The notes beneath the pieces are model-generated. The model did not search any database. It was not told the origin of the DNA and was given only the letters and a program-made list of their open reading frames with translations. The translations under genes and the position numbers were made by a program. A stretch of 64,000 nucleotides of DNA from Antedon mediterranea (lineage: Eukaryota > Echinodermata > Crinoidea > Comatulida > Antedonidae): assembly GCF_964355755.1 (NCBI RefSeq), contig NC_092676.1:1906288-1970287 (forward strand), written 5' to 3'. Positions 47,841 to 59,122 of this stretch are shown in pieces. Every line of letters begins with the position of its first letter. Within the stretch, counting starts at the first letter, position 1.

Positions 47841-50800
47841 TTATTGTTCTTCTTTAATTTCATATTTTTTCCAACTAAATCCTTCCAATTTTTTCAGTTT
47901 TATTTCCACCTTTGTTCCTAACATTTTTACTGAGCTTTTTGCTGGATCAATTGCCTGTTAGAAAAAAATAGGTTATGGTTAATTAACCAATTATGGGGAG
48001 GGAGTTTTTTGGCTGGCTTTACGTATATACATTCATGCGACTACTAAGCTTTATATGTTGAAACACTTTTATATCAAATTTGTTCTCGATAAATACCAAC
48101 ATAATCAAATTATTTATAGAGAGTAACCCTTCCAACTGGACAATATAATTCCAGTTGATATTAGGGTTTCAATTCAATATATAGACACTACTTCATATCC
48201 AGCTATGGTGATCTAGCTATGATTGACCCTAGATTCAACTTTATCCATTTTCAAAACGTAGATTTCTGTGAGCAATTATCTGAAATTTAAAGGTTTTATT
48301 ATGCAGAAAATAAAGATGTTATTACCGCTTCTAAGATGATGTTCCTGTCAAAGGTACTTCGTCCTCCGTCGTACGCTATATGAACTTGTAGGTTCACTTG
48401 GTTCGTTAATATCGTTGAGGTATTTGGATCAGCTACTTTACAGTATACGGTGAGTACGGCGAAGCCAGCCGTTTGATGCCAATCGTGTCTAGTCAAAATA
48501 CATAATAGTGGTAAGCGACTATTTTAAAATCATTTTAATGCAGTAACTACATTTGATTTACTCTGTGTAATCATTCACACTGTTTATTGCAATGACTGAA
48601 TCATATACTATACTAAGATCATTACTGCAGTAAACATAGTAACTGCAGTAGAATAATTGTTCATGATTCAAATCCCTAAATACCTGTGATACCACGGTGT
48701 GTGAAAGGGGGGTTTACTGCAGTAAAGGGGTATATGTTGATTATTGCGTACCTACATACAGTTGCTGTACTCATTTCTTGTTCAGATTTCAGCCACTGAT
48801 GCCTATCTTTGGTACAACCTGCCTGTTTTAGAAAATCATCAAAATTGCTTGTTTTCTTTTTACAACAAGACCAGTATTTCATTCTGTTAAAAAAAAAAAG
48901 AAACATCAATTTTATTTCTCATACGACCCTCCGTTGAGGAGTTACGATCTTTTAATTAACATGGTGTCCCGAAATCCCCTGAAAATGCTATGTTGTTTCT
49001 GTTGGTTACACTTCCCTGTACAGCATTGCTTGTCATCGAATAAAGATGTCTTCCGTTTCGTGAAAAGGTGTATCTATTATTGCAACTACTGTATATTCCT
49101 TTGTGTATTCTTAAAACTGTACTTAGTCCATCAAGAACCTGCACTTTTAGGCCCTCTGAGGCTTAACATATGTATTATCATCTATTTCCTTACCCTTCGT
49201 GAAATATAGCAGTGCCAGCGTGGTACATACATGTTTCATTGTTAGATTCTGGGCCTGTATATGCCTATAAAAAGAATGTTTCAAAGTAAAAATGTACATC
49301 ATCAAATGTAAGGAAATCCAAATTAGGCCCTCTATAAACTTGCTACAACTGTAGAGGGAGACAATCAGCTAATGTATTGTTAGCATAGATGGGCATAGAC
49401 AGAGAGCAGAACAGGAAAACCTTACCACGCCACAACTTGTCCGTTTACAAGCAGTTCCAATTTTTACTTCTTCAGAATCAGCTAGAAACAAATTAAAAAA
49501 TTTTTAAATAATTATAATTTTTAAAACACAGGTAGATTGATCAAATTTACCAATAAATTAAAATGTATTGTAGGGAGCAATGTTGGTATTATGAACTAAC
49601 ATCTGAAGTGTTTGTAACACAATATTTCAAATTGGTTTCCAGGATGTGTATTGTATATCAAGATGTTGTACTTTCTATAACTTTACTATTTATTATTGTG
49701 GATTGAATTTCTTGGTTCTAAGCTCTGTCTACACTATCAAATTTTATGTGACAAAAAAATGTGATGTGCCCATGATATGGTAAAATATGGTAGTGATATG
49801 ACATCATCATGTCCATATATGTGCACATTTTTTGGCGCATAAAGTTTGATAGTGTAGACAAGGTTTTAAACCAGAAAATGTGTAAAATAACCATGAATTA
49901 CCATTATTTTCCAGACTAACTTGCATCTTCTGCATTTTTGCAATAGCATCCTTCAACGTAGCACCAATCGTAACAGGTATTGCAACTAAAGGTTCATCAT
50001 TCCTGTAAAAACAACAAGTTTTTGTTTCTATTCAGTGAACAATATTCCAAGTTCAAGTTTCTTTATATGGTATAAGAAATTTTCCTACACTTCCAAAAGT
50101 GCACTTACGGTAGTTATTTAAAGTGCATACTACACTGGACCTCACTGTTGTATGTCTGAGAAGACTTGTTCTAGTACCAGAACTATATTATGGCTGTTTG
50201 TAGTGCCCCGGTCTTAAACACTCGGCCACTCAACTCAAATGTGTGATAGGAAAGCCTAGAAATTGTGTATGGTAGATGTGTTGTGTTGTCTATCCCATAA
50301 AATTTAAAGGTCATCTCTTTATTCCATATGCACTGCAACTGCTTCAGTATATAGAACTCCAGTTTTCCCAAAAAACAGACATTTTGGTCTAGTTCAAGGG
50401 TGTCTATTTTTGGGAAGACTGGAGTTCTATATACCTGCCCATTTTGATGTTTGGGGTCTTCTTATATATTTGGTTTGCAGTTGACTGTACCAACTGATAT
50501 CTTACCGTGGTCTCTCAACTGGTTTAATCGGGTTTGGTTCACGAGGTGGTTTCGGTTCTTCCTGGAATATAAGAAAAAGTTAAAAACTGGTTATCATCCA
50601 CTCATAGAGTATTTGTACATACTGTGTAACTGGGACATGGTAGACATTTGTTTGGCCAATGGACTGGTATAGAAAACTATAAATAGAAATAAAAAAATAC
50701 ATTTTGATATTCAGTACTGTAGAACAGTATTAGCCAACATATTTCTTTACATTTTTGACGAGACAAAACATAACTTGTTATTAAAGGAAAGGTGAAAGAT

Positions 50801-51910
50801 TATATTCTTCTGTCTTGCAATTCTATGAAACCATGTCTCTTTCAGATTTCATCAATCAGCCATAATTTACCTTTATACTAACTTCATCTTTTTCGGATTG
50901 TGTTGGTTGAGGAACTGGTTTTACAGGATTATGAGGACCCTTCGCACAACCCTAAAAAGAGAAAATTTGACATAATACATTTTTAATATCTGTACAGTAT
51001 TATGGGTAAATAATTATAACATCTAAACATTAACATTATATTTATAAACATAACATGAGTGAGTTACGGTGAGTGAGTTACAAGCTGGTACAGCACCCAT
51101 CATGACTAAAATACCTTAATGTTTAAAAACTCGGTGAAGTCTGTTGTTCTTTTCTTGCAACAGGACCAGCCTTTATAAGCATCATGAAAGATGGGCCCTC
51201 CAAGATGAAACTTGCATGCCTCTATAAAGAAGAAATGTAGGTATTAAAAGTAGGCCTACTTTGTAGTAAAGAGGGGGTGGGGGATGGATGGCTTTTTGTT
51301 TGCTAAATTAAAAACCTCCAAGTCAAGTCAGGGAAAAATTTCATTTTAAAATTTTGTTTAGCAATTATTGCTAATCAAACTGATTTTTAGGCGAGAAACA
51401 TAGTTTTGTATTGTCTTTTTTGCTACACAATTTTAGAAATGTGTAGCAATAAGGTTGTTTTGTATAGCTTTTTGCTATGCTACACTGGCGAAATTATTCC
51501 CTGCAAGTTATTTTTTGTTTTACTTTAATTTTAAAGTCTTTTTAGTTTTTTTATTTTATTTTACTGAAATTCTAAAAATTGATTTGATAAAAAAAAAGAC
51601 TGAGGTGAATGGTCAACAAATAAAATAATAATATTGAAATAAACAAACAATTCTTAATTACATAGCAAAGATCTTACGCTTATCTCCTTCCGCCGGTTGG
51701 AAGATTCTAGAAGCCTGTGGGGAGCCGAGAGTTTCTCTCCCAGCAGGTAAAAATTAATCAGCCAGCCTAGAAGGGTCTAGCTAGGCCTAGCCTTGGTAGA
51801 TTATAAAAATTGCTCTTACCTGGACCATCTTCATCATTATTATACTGTTTCCCACATCCTGTGTTGTAACAAGTTAAACTCCTCATTCCAGAACTTTCTT
51901 GAGTTGTCAT
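47841..51910 (-). CDS. CHORDC1: CHORDC1 (morgana/CHP-1), complete ten-exon gene
   Basis: Exons in transcript order: 51820-51910, 51115-51221, 50871-50951, 50506-50561, 49902-50002, 49426-49481, 49194-49264, 48752-48883, 48326-48488 and 47841-47954. All have AG/GT borders and matching phases. Together they make 972 bases, ATG to TAA, 323 residues (human 332). CHORD I (about residues 14-73) has [24 protein letters not shown] and GCAKGPH. CHORD II (about 156-217) has [26 protein letters not shown] and GCTKDRH. A CS domain follows from [10 protein letters not shown] (about 232-315). CHORD modules bind two zinc ions each. The family are HSP90 co-chaperones that act in stress response, ROCK control and centrosome duplication. 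The start ATG is the first in frame and suits the family length. The 71-base exon 7 is short but needed for CHORD II. Confidence 0.95.
49720..49866. mobile_element. MITE family 1 in a CHORDC1 intron
   Basis: It runs from 'aagctctgtctacactatca' to 'gatagtgtagacaaggtttt'; about 20 bases are missing in the left half. Confidence 0.9.
50120..50215. mobile_element. dispersed repeat family E, partial
   Basis: 'tacactggacctcactg', 'ctgagaagacttgttctagt' and 'accagaac' match the end of the copy at 56890-57140. Confidence 0.55.
51699..51713. promoter_or_regulatory. perfect three-box heat-shock element in CHORDC1 intron 1
   Basis: GGAAGATTCTAGAAG matches nGAAnnTTCnnGAAn at all nine fixed positions. 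It lies about 110 bases downstream of exon 1 of a gene family known to be induced through HSF1. Confidence 0.55.
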
Positions 51911-51958
51911 TTTTATTCGAAAGAGAGATTTTAAAAACTATTTTTGTCTCAAACTAAC

Positions 51959-51965
51959 CTTCCGG
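51959..51965 (-). promoter_or_regulatory. ETS-type site upstream of CHORDC1
   Basis: CCGGAAG on the minus strand, about 50 bases before the start codon, in a locally GC-richer stretch. ETS sites are common in TATA-less promoters. Confidence 0.35.
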
Positions 51966-52433
51966 CGTAGAGTGGCGGCGTGTGTTGAATGTTTCCTCCA
52001 CACACACACAACAAAAACAGTAAACTACGGTGACCTAAAAAGAACCTTATACTACGGAGAACCTAAAGTGACCAACATACACATTTTGTAAATTGTCTTG
52101 ATTTTGAAATTTCAATGTCATTTTGGCACTATTCTTTTCATTAGTTATCCTTTTTATTTAATTTTGTGGATTCTGATTTTTATTTTTTTCCGTTTATGAT
52201 TAATCTTTTAAAAAAGACTCATATATCAAAAAGCATGGTGATAACTTTAAATATTTTTTTAATTACGTATACGGTTTTAACTTTTGTTCCAAACGCAGTA
52301 CACACTTTCAATTGGAAATTTCGATATTTTAAATTTTGCAATATCTTGTATGTTTGTATCATATGCTTTAAATGTACTTTATAATTTAAAATGTTTTAAA
52401 ATTATTATTATATAATTATTAGTATTTTCATGA

Positions 52434-52490
52434 AGAAATAAGTTAATAACGTATTTCTCAGAAATAAGTTAATAACGTATTTCTCCATGG
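52434..52490. repeat. 28-bp duplication
   Basis: 'gaaataagttaataacgtat' plus 'ttctc' occurs twice in direct succession. Confidence 0.85.
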
Positions 52491-52505
52491 TATTATGTAG
52501 GCCTA

Positions 52506-53235
52506 TTTAAAGATGTATTATCCCTTGAAACACAAAAAAATGAAGGTCAAAATATTCTAAATTTAAATTGGCCGTATCAAAGTAATATTAAAGTTATTCA
52601 CTTTAAGTCGGAAATTCGAGCCAAAAACAACAAGTTTACGTAATTAGCAGGTAAATTAATTTGATTACATTTCGTCTGGAAAATCGTCGCGAGCGAAAGT
52701 AAACAAAGATTTCAAACTGCAAGTATTCATTATGCATGATGCTAATTAGGATTTGTTTACAACTCGTCACGGTTGAGAAGGTGTTTTCACACAGATCGCG
52801 ATAGTCTGGGCTCCAGACGGAGTTTTGTCTTAATATTAGTAAAAATATAAATATTTTTGCACATATGGCGTTTCATACGTGTATTACTTGAGTTTGTATT
52901 TTCAGACAAAAATCGCGGTCGAAATAAAAACAAATAAATTTTAAAAAAGACAATAAATACAGACTTGGGGCAAGTCTAAGATCGCGAGGAAGTTTTATTA
53001 TGCATACAGAGTAGCCAAACAAGTGAAGTGCGTTGCATTATGAGATATGTTTTGATCGAAAACTCTTGACTGGAAGTCAAAAAAACGTCTGTATTTCAGT
53101 TAAATGATTTTTTTTTTCGACTAATTTTTGGTGAAAGTTAATAACTACAGTATTATGATACTTCAAAATGACCCACTTTTTTTCGAAATAATTTTTAAAA
53201 TATTTTTTGGGAATTAGGGACAATACATCTTTAAA
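52506..53235. mobile_element. 730-bp TIR element with TA target duplication
   Basis: It begins TTTAAAGATGTATTATCCCT and ends with the inverse of TTTAAAGATGTATTGTCCCT, flanked by TA on both sides. No coding frame is present. The first 100 bases recur inverted at 62040-62137. Confidence 0.8.
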
Positions 53236-54012
53236 TATCCTACCTTGCTAAGGAATACAATTTTTAAAAAATGTTGAACAAATAAAGTTTATATCTATGG
53301 AACAAATATTTTTCATATACTAAAATATAGAACTTTTCTGCAAAATGCAGGAGTGTCTCATTCTCTCCAAATTGGAATGATTGTTCATTTTTTAAGTCGG
53401 TATATTTAATGTATTTTTTATGCCGGTTTATATTGTTCACAATAAATTGACTTCATAAAAATCTTCAGAAAGAATAAAGGAAATATATTATTATTATTTC
53501 CTGTTAATAAATCTGGAGAAGCAATGTTTACAGTGGAGTAACAAGATCTTTCACGGTTGAGTGAACTCATGGACCTCAAAACCTCAAAGCAGGTAATTGA
53601 TTGACCCTCCGCGATGTTGTCTGTCTCCATGGTAATGGATTTTCCGGATATCGCCTGCTTACATTTCAAAGTAGTTCGTACTTTCAAATTATGTTTTATA
53701 TATCTAATAATAAATCTAGAATTTGTGTTACAGAAGTGAGACATTATTAAGATTTCATATTATCAAATTATGTGGATATAAAACAAGTTGATCGCGTTTT
53801 ACTACGTTACTGAAGCGTGCAAACGGCGCGCAGTGATTTGTGAGTTTGTGTGCTGTTTAGTTTAGCTAAATAAGTATCGAAAAGATTTATGTCTGGGTTT
53901 ACTTACTGCTGAATTCGTGCAAATAAGTACGAAGTGTTTGCCTTGTTTGATAGATTAAAGCCTGCGAATAAACTGACTAATCTAGGCCTAGCATTTAATC
54001 AATTAGTTAGCT
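53236..54012 (+). other. promoter and 5' region of the dynein-like gene
   Basis: No other gene was recognised. A minus-strand frame of 108 codons at 53418-53744 has no similarity I know. The sequence just before the ATG (about 53810-53850) is less AT-rich. Confidence 0.4.
53623..53636 (+). promoter_or_regulatory. near-consensus RFX X-box
   Basis: GTCTCCATGGTAAT fits the X-box pattern RYYNYYWWRRNRAC except for the last base. It lies about 380 bases before the start of a gene that looks like a ciliary dynein heavy chain. RFX factors drive such genes in animals. Confidence 0.4.
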
Positions 54013-57000
54013 ATGGAGGACGGGGAAGGTAAAGGAGAAGATGCTGTGCCCCAGGCTGCACCACCACCTGACGGGAATGCCATTGAAGGGGGACCAGTAA
54101 GTGATAAAGAAGCCAATAAGCCCGACTCTCCTAAACCTGATCAGGACATTGGGCCTCCCCTCATCTCCGTATCAAAAAAACGTAAGTCTTTATTAATTTT
54201 TTTTTGTAAATAATGCCATTTTAATATTGTTGACATACTTATTACTTGCGTTTGCATGTTGTTTCTGTGATCATTTTAATTAATTTAATTAAAAAATAAA
54301 ATTATTTGTTAATGACCATACTCAATATACCATGGAGTATACCTCCATGCTCAATACTGTGTACTGTTTCTGCATATTGATTATTGTATTGTCATTCTGT
54401 CAATCATTTTTCCCTGACACCTGCTTCTTTATTTATAAAAATGGAGATAATTTCCTATCATTGATTTACCTTTATTAATTTCCTTTTCAGAGCATTATCA
54501 AATTATTTTAAAAATCTCATTTATCTTGATATTCTACTCCTTTACTGTATTGAATTGAATTGAAATTTGTATTTATACTGGGTAACCTTTTCAGTCAAAG
54601 ACTGGTCTCCCAGAGGGCCCAGTTAATGAAAAGAATTGAGTATCCATATATTTTATCAGTGTGTAGCGCATGGAACATTTTTCATTGTAGTAAGGAATAG
54701 CATAGCCAAATGCTACACAATACCACCTTATTGTTACACATGAAATAGCCACAACAAAAATATAAAAAATGTTTTAAATGAAATTGTTCCTCGATACGCA
54801 ATATAGGTTACTTTAGTTTTGTATGGAATGCAAAAAAAAAAAAAGAATGTAAATCTAAATAAAAGAAATCATCATCTTCGATAATGTTGTGCGTAACCTT
54901 GTTTGAGTATAGTCGCACATTTTTATTAAAAGAGATGATAATTGATAATACAAAAAGGAAATAAAAAATGTAAAAACCGACAAGAGTCAAGATGGCAAGA
55001 CAACACTAGTATTCTACAATAAAACACTTAAAAGTTGAAATGTTTTGTTATTAATTTCTTTTTTTAGCTGAAAAGAAAGAAGAAAAAGATGAGGGTGTAT
55101 CAAAGGAGAAGAAAAAGATACCAGGAGGAACGGGACACAGAAGAGGACCACCAGCACCGGTAATCAGTGATTGACTTTACCTTAAACAGAGTGGCACCAG
55201 TGATCATCAATAAAGCTCTGTCTACACTATCAAACTTTATGTGACAAAAAAGTGTGATGTGCCTATAGACATGATGATGTCACATCACTACAATATTTGA
55301 GCATCACTACCATACAGTATTTGGGCAATCACACTTTTTTTGTCAAACTACTTTGATAGTGTATACAGAGCTTTATTTTCAAGTTTGAAATCATTCTCTA
55401 AATAAAGATATATTCATCTAAAATAATTAACATATTTAACCAATTTTATAAAATGGAATGATTATCAAATCAAGGTTGAAACATAAATTGTGATTTTTTT
55501 ATCTCATTGTTTAAAAATTATTTTGTTTTTGAATTTAGTCGGTGACAAAAAAAAATGTTGTGATGTCAAGTGAAGCAATGAAGGAGATGGCAAAACAAGC
55601 AAAAGCCAACAGAGATGAAAGAAGAACAATGGTAAGTTGTCTTGTTTTTGTTAATCCACTTAATAATGACAATGGGATTGTGAAGTCCCAATAAATAGTT
55701 TGTAATGTAGCAGCATTAATTCTATAGGCTTTAGGCCTATAAGTCAAAACAATAGGATGTTTGTCAAGTGCATTCAGGATTATACATTTTGTACCTACCC
55801 AGGTAAGTTGGTTAGCCCATCCATCAGTGTCCATGAGGCAAATTAATGGGTAATTTAACTAAGCTGAACGGGCAGATTGTCTTCTACCAGGGATGAATCC
55901 AGGATGTTGAGAAAGAAGGAGGGAGAAAATGAGATCATCTATAAAAAAAAAATACATAAAGACTTTTGCATCTTTTTGAAGAAATAAAAAATGGGAGGTA
56001 GAGGATTCCCTTTAAATCTATGCGTGACTATTTTACTTTTTACAGTATTGTATTTATGACATTATAAAGCACTTTAATATTAAGTCTTTACTTAATACTA
56101 ATAATATACACAAAAATATAAAAAACAGTATATAGTCAATATACAATGTTTGATAATTCAATAAGAACTGACCTTTGTGCTTGGCTACTGAAGAATGTTG
56201 AATGTATGACTTAGTTAAATCGTATGACATGATATGATGAAATCAATCAAGTTGTTTGATGAGGGTTAGTTTGAATTACACAGTAGTTATTTAAATAGAT
56301 GAGGGTTAGTTTGAATTACACAGTAGTTATTTGAATAGATGAGGGTTAGTTTGAATTACACAGTAGTTATTTAAATAGCAAAACAACAAATAATGAATGT
56401 ATGAGTTGAATGGGGAGGATATTGAAAGTTGAACGAGTTTAATATTCTTTTTTGATTCAACATGAAAACTGTTATTGCAATTAATTCACTGTTTCCTTGT
56501 CAAATGCTACAGTAGGCCATTAGAGAATAGGCACCTCTCAGTCAGATTTTCAACATGGAATCAAACAGTTTGTTACAGACAGTGTACATAAAGGTCAACA
56601 ACAGCTTGTGTTGTAAACATTTCTCAAAGTACCATTATATGACAATAAATATAATTTTTCTCATAATAAAAACTAAGTAATACTGAACGGCATGCGATAC
56701 GTAATTGAAGGATACAGTTACATTACATGTGCTAAACTTGTCACTTCTATAGCATGAATATTCAAATTGCAATAATAAATATTAAATGGCTAAATTGCCT
56801 GTCTAACTCTAAATGGAAAACAAAGTATAAAAAAAAACATATTTATTTATTTATTTATTTATTTTATTTATTCGACTTCTCACTAACTCAGTTAGTGAAG
56901 GATCTGGACCAACAGGTGGTAAACACCTCTAAAACGGCCCAGTCCTAATTTGCACAGTGGCTGTGTGTGACAGTGGCTGTGTTTGTGTGGACTAGTACAC

Positions 57001-57318
57001 CGGGGTAACCCCCTACTCGTCTCGAAAGATGTACTAGGTTCTTTAAAGTGCGCATGAGCTATGTGTACACTGGACCTACGGTTTATACAGTAGTCCTTAT
57101 CCGAGAAGACTCGTTCTACCACCAGAACCATGGAGTGAGCTCATAATAGGGACATACAGACAGACATTTTTTAGCCAAAATTGACTAGTATTCTAATAAA
57201 ATGTTACCGTTGTTAAACTGCCATTTCAACTTTACTTAAAGTTGTTTTTTATATAATAAAAATATTTTTGGGTTTGTTTTTTCAGATGGATGCCCGTCAC
57301 CAGTACCTATTTGCAAAG
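54013..57318 (+). CDS. probable axonemal dynein heavy chain (DNAH5/DNAH8 class), first four coding exons
   Basis: Exons 54013-54181, 55068-55159, 55539-55631 and 57286-57318 join in phase with AG/GT borders and give 129 residues. The first 85 or so residues are acidic, Pro-rich and Lys-rich, without a fold. Then KANRDERRTM-MDARHQYLFAK follows. A basic segment leading into (L/M)DARHxYLFA is, as I recall it, the N-terminal region of outer-arm dynein heavy chains DNAH5/DNAH8; DNAH8 also has a Pro-rich extension. These are motors of about 4,600 residues in cilia and flagella. No further exon was found up to 64000, so the gene continues beyond the window or in exons I missed. The identification rests on a short motif. 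The ATG is the first in frame with an open frame. Confidence 0.55.
54568..54625. mobile_element. dispersed repeat family E, partial
   Basis: 'ttttcagtcaaagactggtc' and 'tcccagagggcccagtt' match the left part of the copy at 22805-23008. Confidence 0.6.
55211..55373. mobile_element. MITE family 1 in a dynein-like intron
   Basis: Both ends are present, flanked by AT-rich sequence with TA on each side. Confidence 0.92.
56258..56380. repeat. 40-bp tandem repeat, three copies
   Basis: 'gatgagggttagtttgaatt' with 'acacagtagttatttaaata' occurs three times with one substitution. Confidence 0.95.
56890..57140. mobile_element. dispersed repeat family E, longest copy
   Basis: 'cacagtggctgtgtgtgaca', 'ggactagtacaccggggtaa', 'cactggacctacggtttata' and 'ccttatccgagaagactcgt' are in the same order as at 22805. 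The copy ends shortly before the fourth dynein-like exon. Confidence 0.7.
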
Positions 57319-57354
57319 GTATGTTGTAAGATCTATTTCGGTCTATAATAGGGT

Positions 57355-57420
57355 TTCACCTCCAAATTGGAAGTGCTCAGCTACCCGCAGTCATGGGTTC
57401 AAATCCTGTCGGATGCTTAC
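57355..57420 (+). mobile_element. possible tRNA-like SINE relic
   Basis: 'catgggttcaaatcctgtcg' resembles a B box, with 'ctcagctacccgcag' before it. No A box is clear. Confidence 0.25.
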
Positions 57421-58145
57421 AATAACAAAATATATTCACTCTCTTCTTTGACTTTGTTAATGTAGAGCATCTTGTGAGTACGTTTAATACAGTTACCTGT
57501 ACAATGCTTGTGAAAATTCTTCTTGGTAACTGCTATGCAACCGTACATACAAGGATAGTTTTGGCACATGTAGTCCTGTCTTGTTTGTAATATGTTTTTG
57601 CCCATCTAGCATAATACTTAGATACTATGAGGGCCCCTTGATTGTCACCATATGCTGTTTAGGGTGACCCTCACTAAATAAGGTTTATTAAAAAAAATAC
57701 AATTAATAAAATACTATAAAATAAAGAATACTGAATATTGAAGAAATAACTACACAAGGTGATGCACCATGTTCAATAGCTTTTTTTATTTATTCAATAC
57801 AAAAAATCAATCTCATATTATTGCAAATGAGGTAACACTGGAGTAAATTTTAAAATCAGTAAAAAAGTTACATCAGATAAACTGGAATGTATCTACATTA
57901 TTAGTATTACACAAAACTGTACAGTAAATCAGTATAAAGGGAAATAGTATAAACGACAATTTGAAAAAATATTAATTCCATTTTAAGAAAGACAACACAT
58001 TTAAAAAAAATTGTGGTTTTGTGAGCCTAGGAGTAGAAAAAATGCCCAAAACACATGCTACAACTAGACTAACTTAAATTAGTACGCTAAATAAAGTAGA
58101 AGTTGATAATAATTTAAGAATTTATCTTTTTTAAAAATAAAAATC

Positions 58146-58475
58146 AATTAATAATAATAATAATAGTTTATTCTTATATAGCGCATACAAGCAAGCTCTC
58201 TAAGCGCTGAACATTATTACCCCAGTCATTTTTTGGATCAAACACGTACAGTATGGAAACATACTCCCATAATGCAGCTAGTAATCAGCGCAAAGTTGTG
58301 TCTTGATCTAACTGGGTACCCATTTATACACCTGGGTGGAGAGAGGCAAACGTAAGTAAAGTATCTTGCCTAAGGATACAAGCAATGCAGCGAGAGTTGG
58401 ATTCGAACCTCGGTCTCACGATCAGTAGTCCAACGTCCAACACCCTGCGCCACACGCCCTCACGCGTTTTTATTA
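58146..58475 (-). mobile_element. SINE family D, full-length tRNA-derived copy
   Basis: On the minus strand the head has 'gtgtggcgcagggtgttgga' and the B box 'aggttcgaatccaac'. The body has 'caggtgtataaatgggtacc', and the 3' end 'gcgctatataagaataaact' is followed by ATT repeats. Partial copies lie at 21741 and 30893. The paralogous region near 61950 lacks it. Confidence 0.8.
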
Positions 58476-58758
58476 ATAATAAAATCATTTTTCATGTAAT
58501 TAATGAAATTCATTCCAAACAAGGCCATATAAATGGCTGCAGTTGCGTAATCAAGTTAGTGTTTACCGACCAACCGACCGACCAAACAACCGACATACCG
58601 TAGTGAGCTGTAGAGTTACGTTGCCCACGACTAAAAAAATTAGGGAATAGGAAATGAAGATAAATTATTTCAGAAATTAGATCTTTTCAAGTAACAAGTC
58701 AAAGAATTAATTGATTATTTAAAAATCGATTAATTAGACAAAACAAAAATGACACGTT

Positions 58759-58764
58759 TTTATT
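58759..58764 (-). promoter_or_regulatory. candidate polyadenylation signal of the receptor gene
   Basis: AATAAA on the minus strand, about 360 bases after the stop at 59123. It is conserved in the paralogous copy near 62170. Confidence 0.35.
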
Positions 58765-59122
58765 ATATATACTGTATGTAGAAACTTTGCAGTTTCACTA
58801 CGTAGTATTTACATTACACATTTTGATTTAAAAATGAAACTAAACAAACTTTGGAAATACACAGAGCACTTTATGCAGAAGATTAAAATCTAGTTTAAGC
58901 TTTACTTGATTTTCTACATCGGAAGTTGATTCCATAACCCTTACAGTCACTTCTGATGTGATAAAAACAAAAAAAAGCAAATTTGTAAAAAAAGCAGTAC
59001 ATTAACAATAATATTTGTAAGCCAGCAGGCCAGCTTAAAGTTTGTTTTACATCTGAGGTTAATTTTGCATCCAAGTCAAATGCATGTTTAGAATGTTTGC
59101 TGTACTGTAATCAAATGCCAAA

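Noticed and set aside
48934-49209. Frames on both strands in the CHORDC1 region at 48934-49209
   Set aside because: Only 49194-49264 on the minus strand fits CHORD II with correct splice phases; the rest is intron.
53418-53744. 108-codon minus-strand frame between CHORDC1 and the dynein-like gene
   Set aside because: No similarity, no splice or promoter evidence, and it covers the X-box candidate; probably chance.
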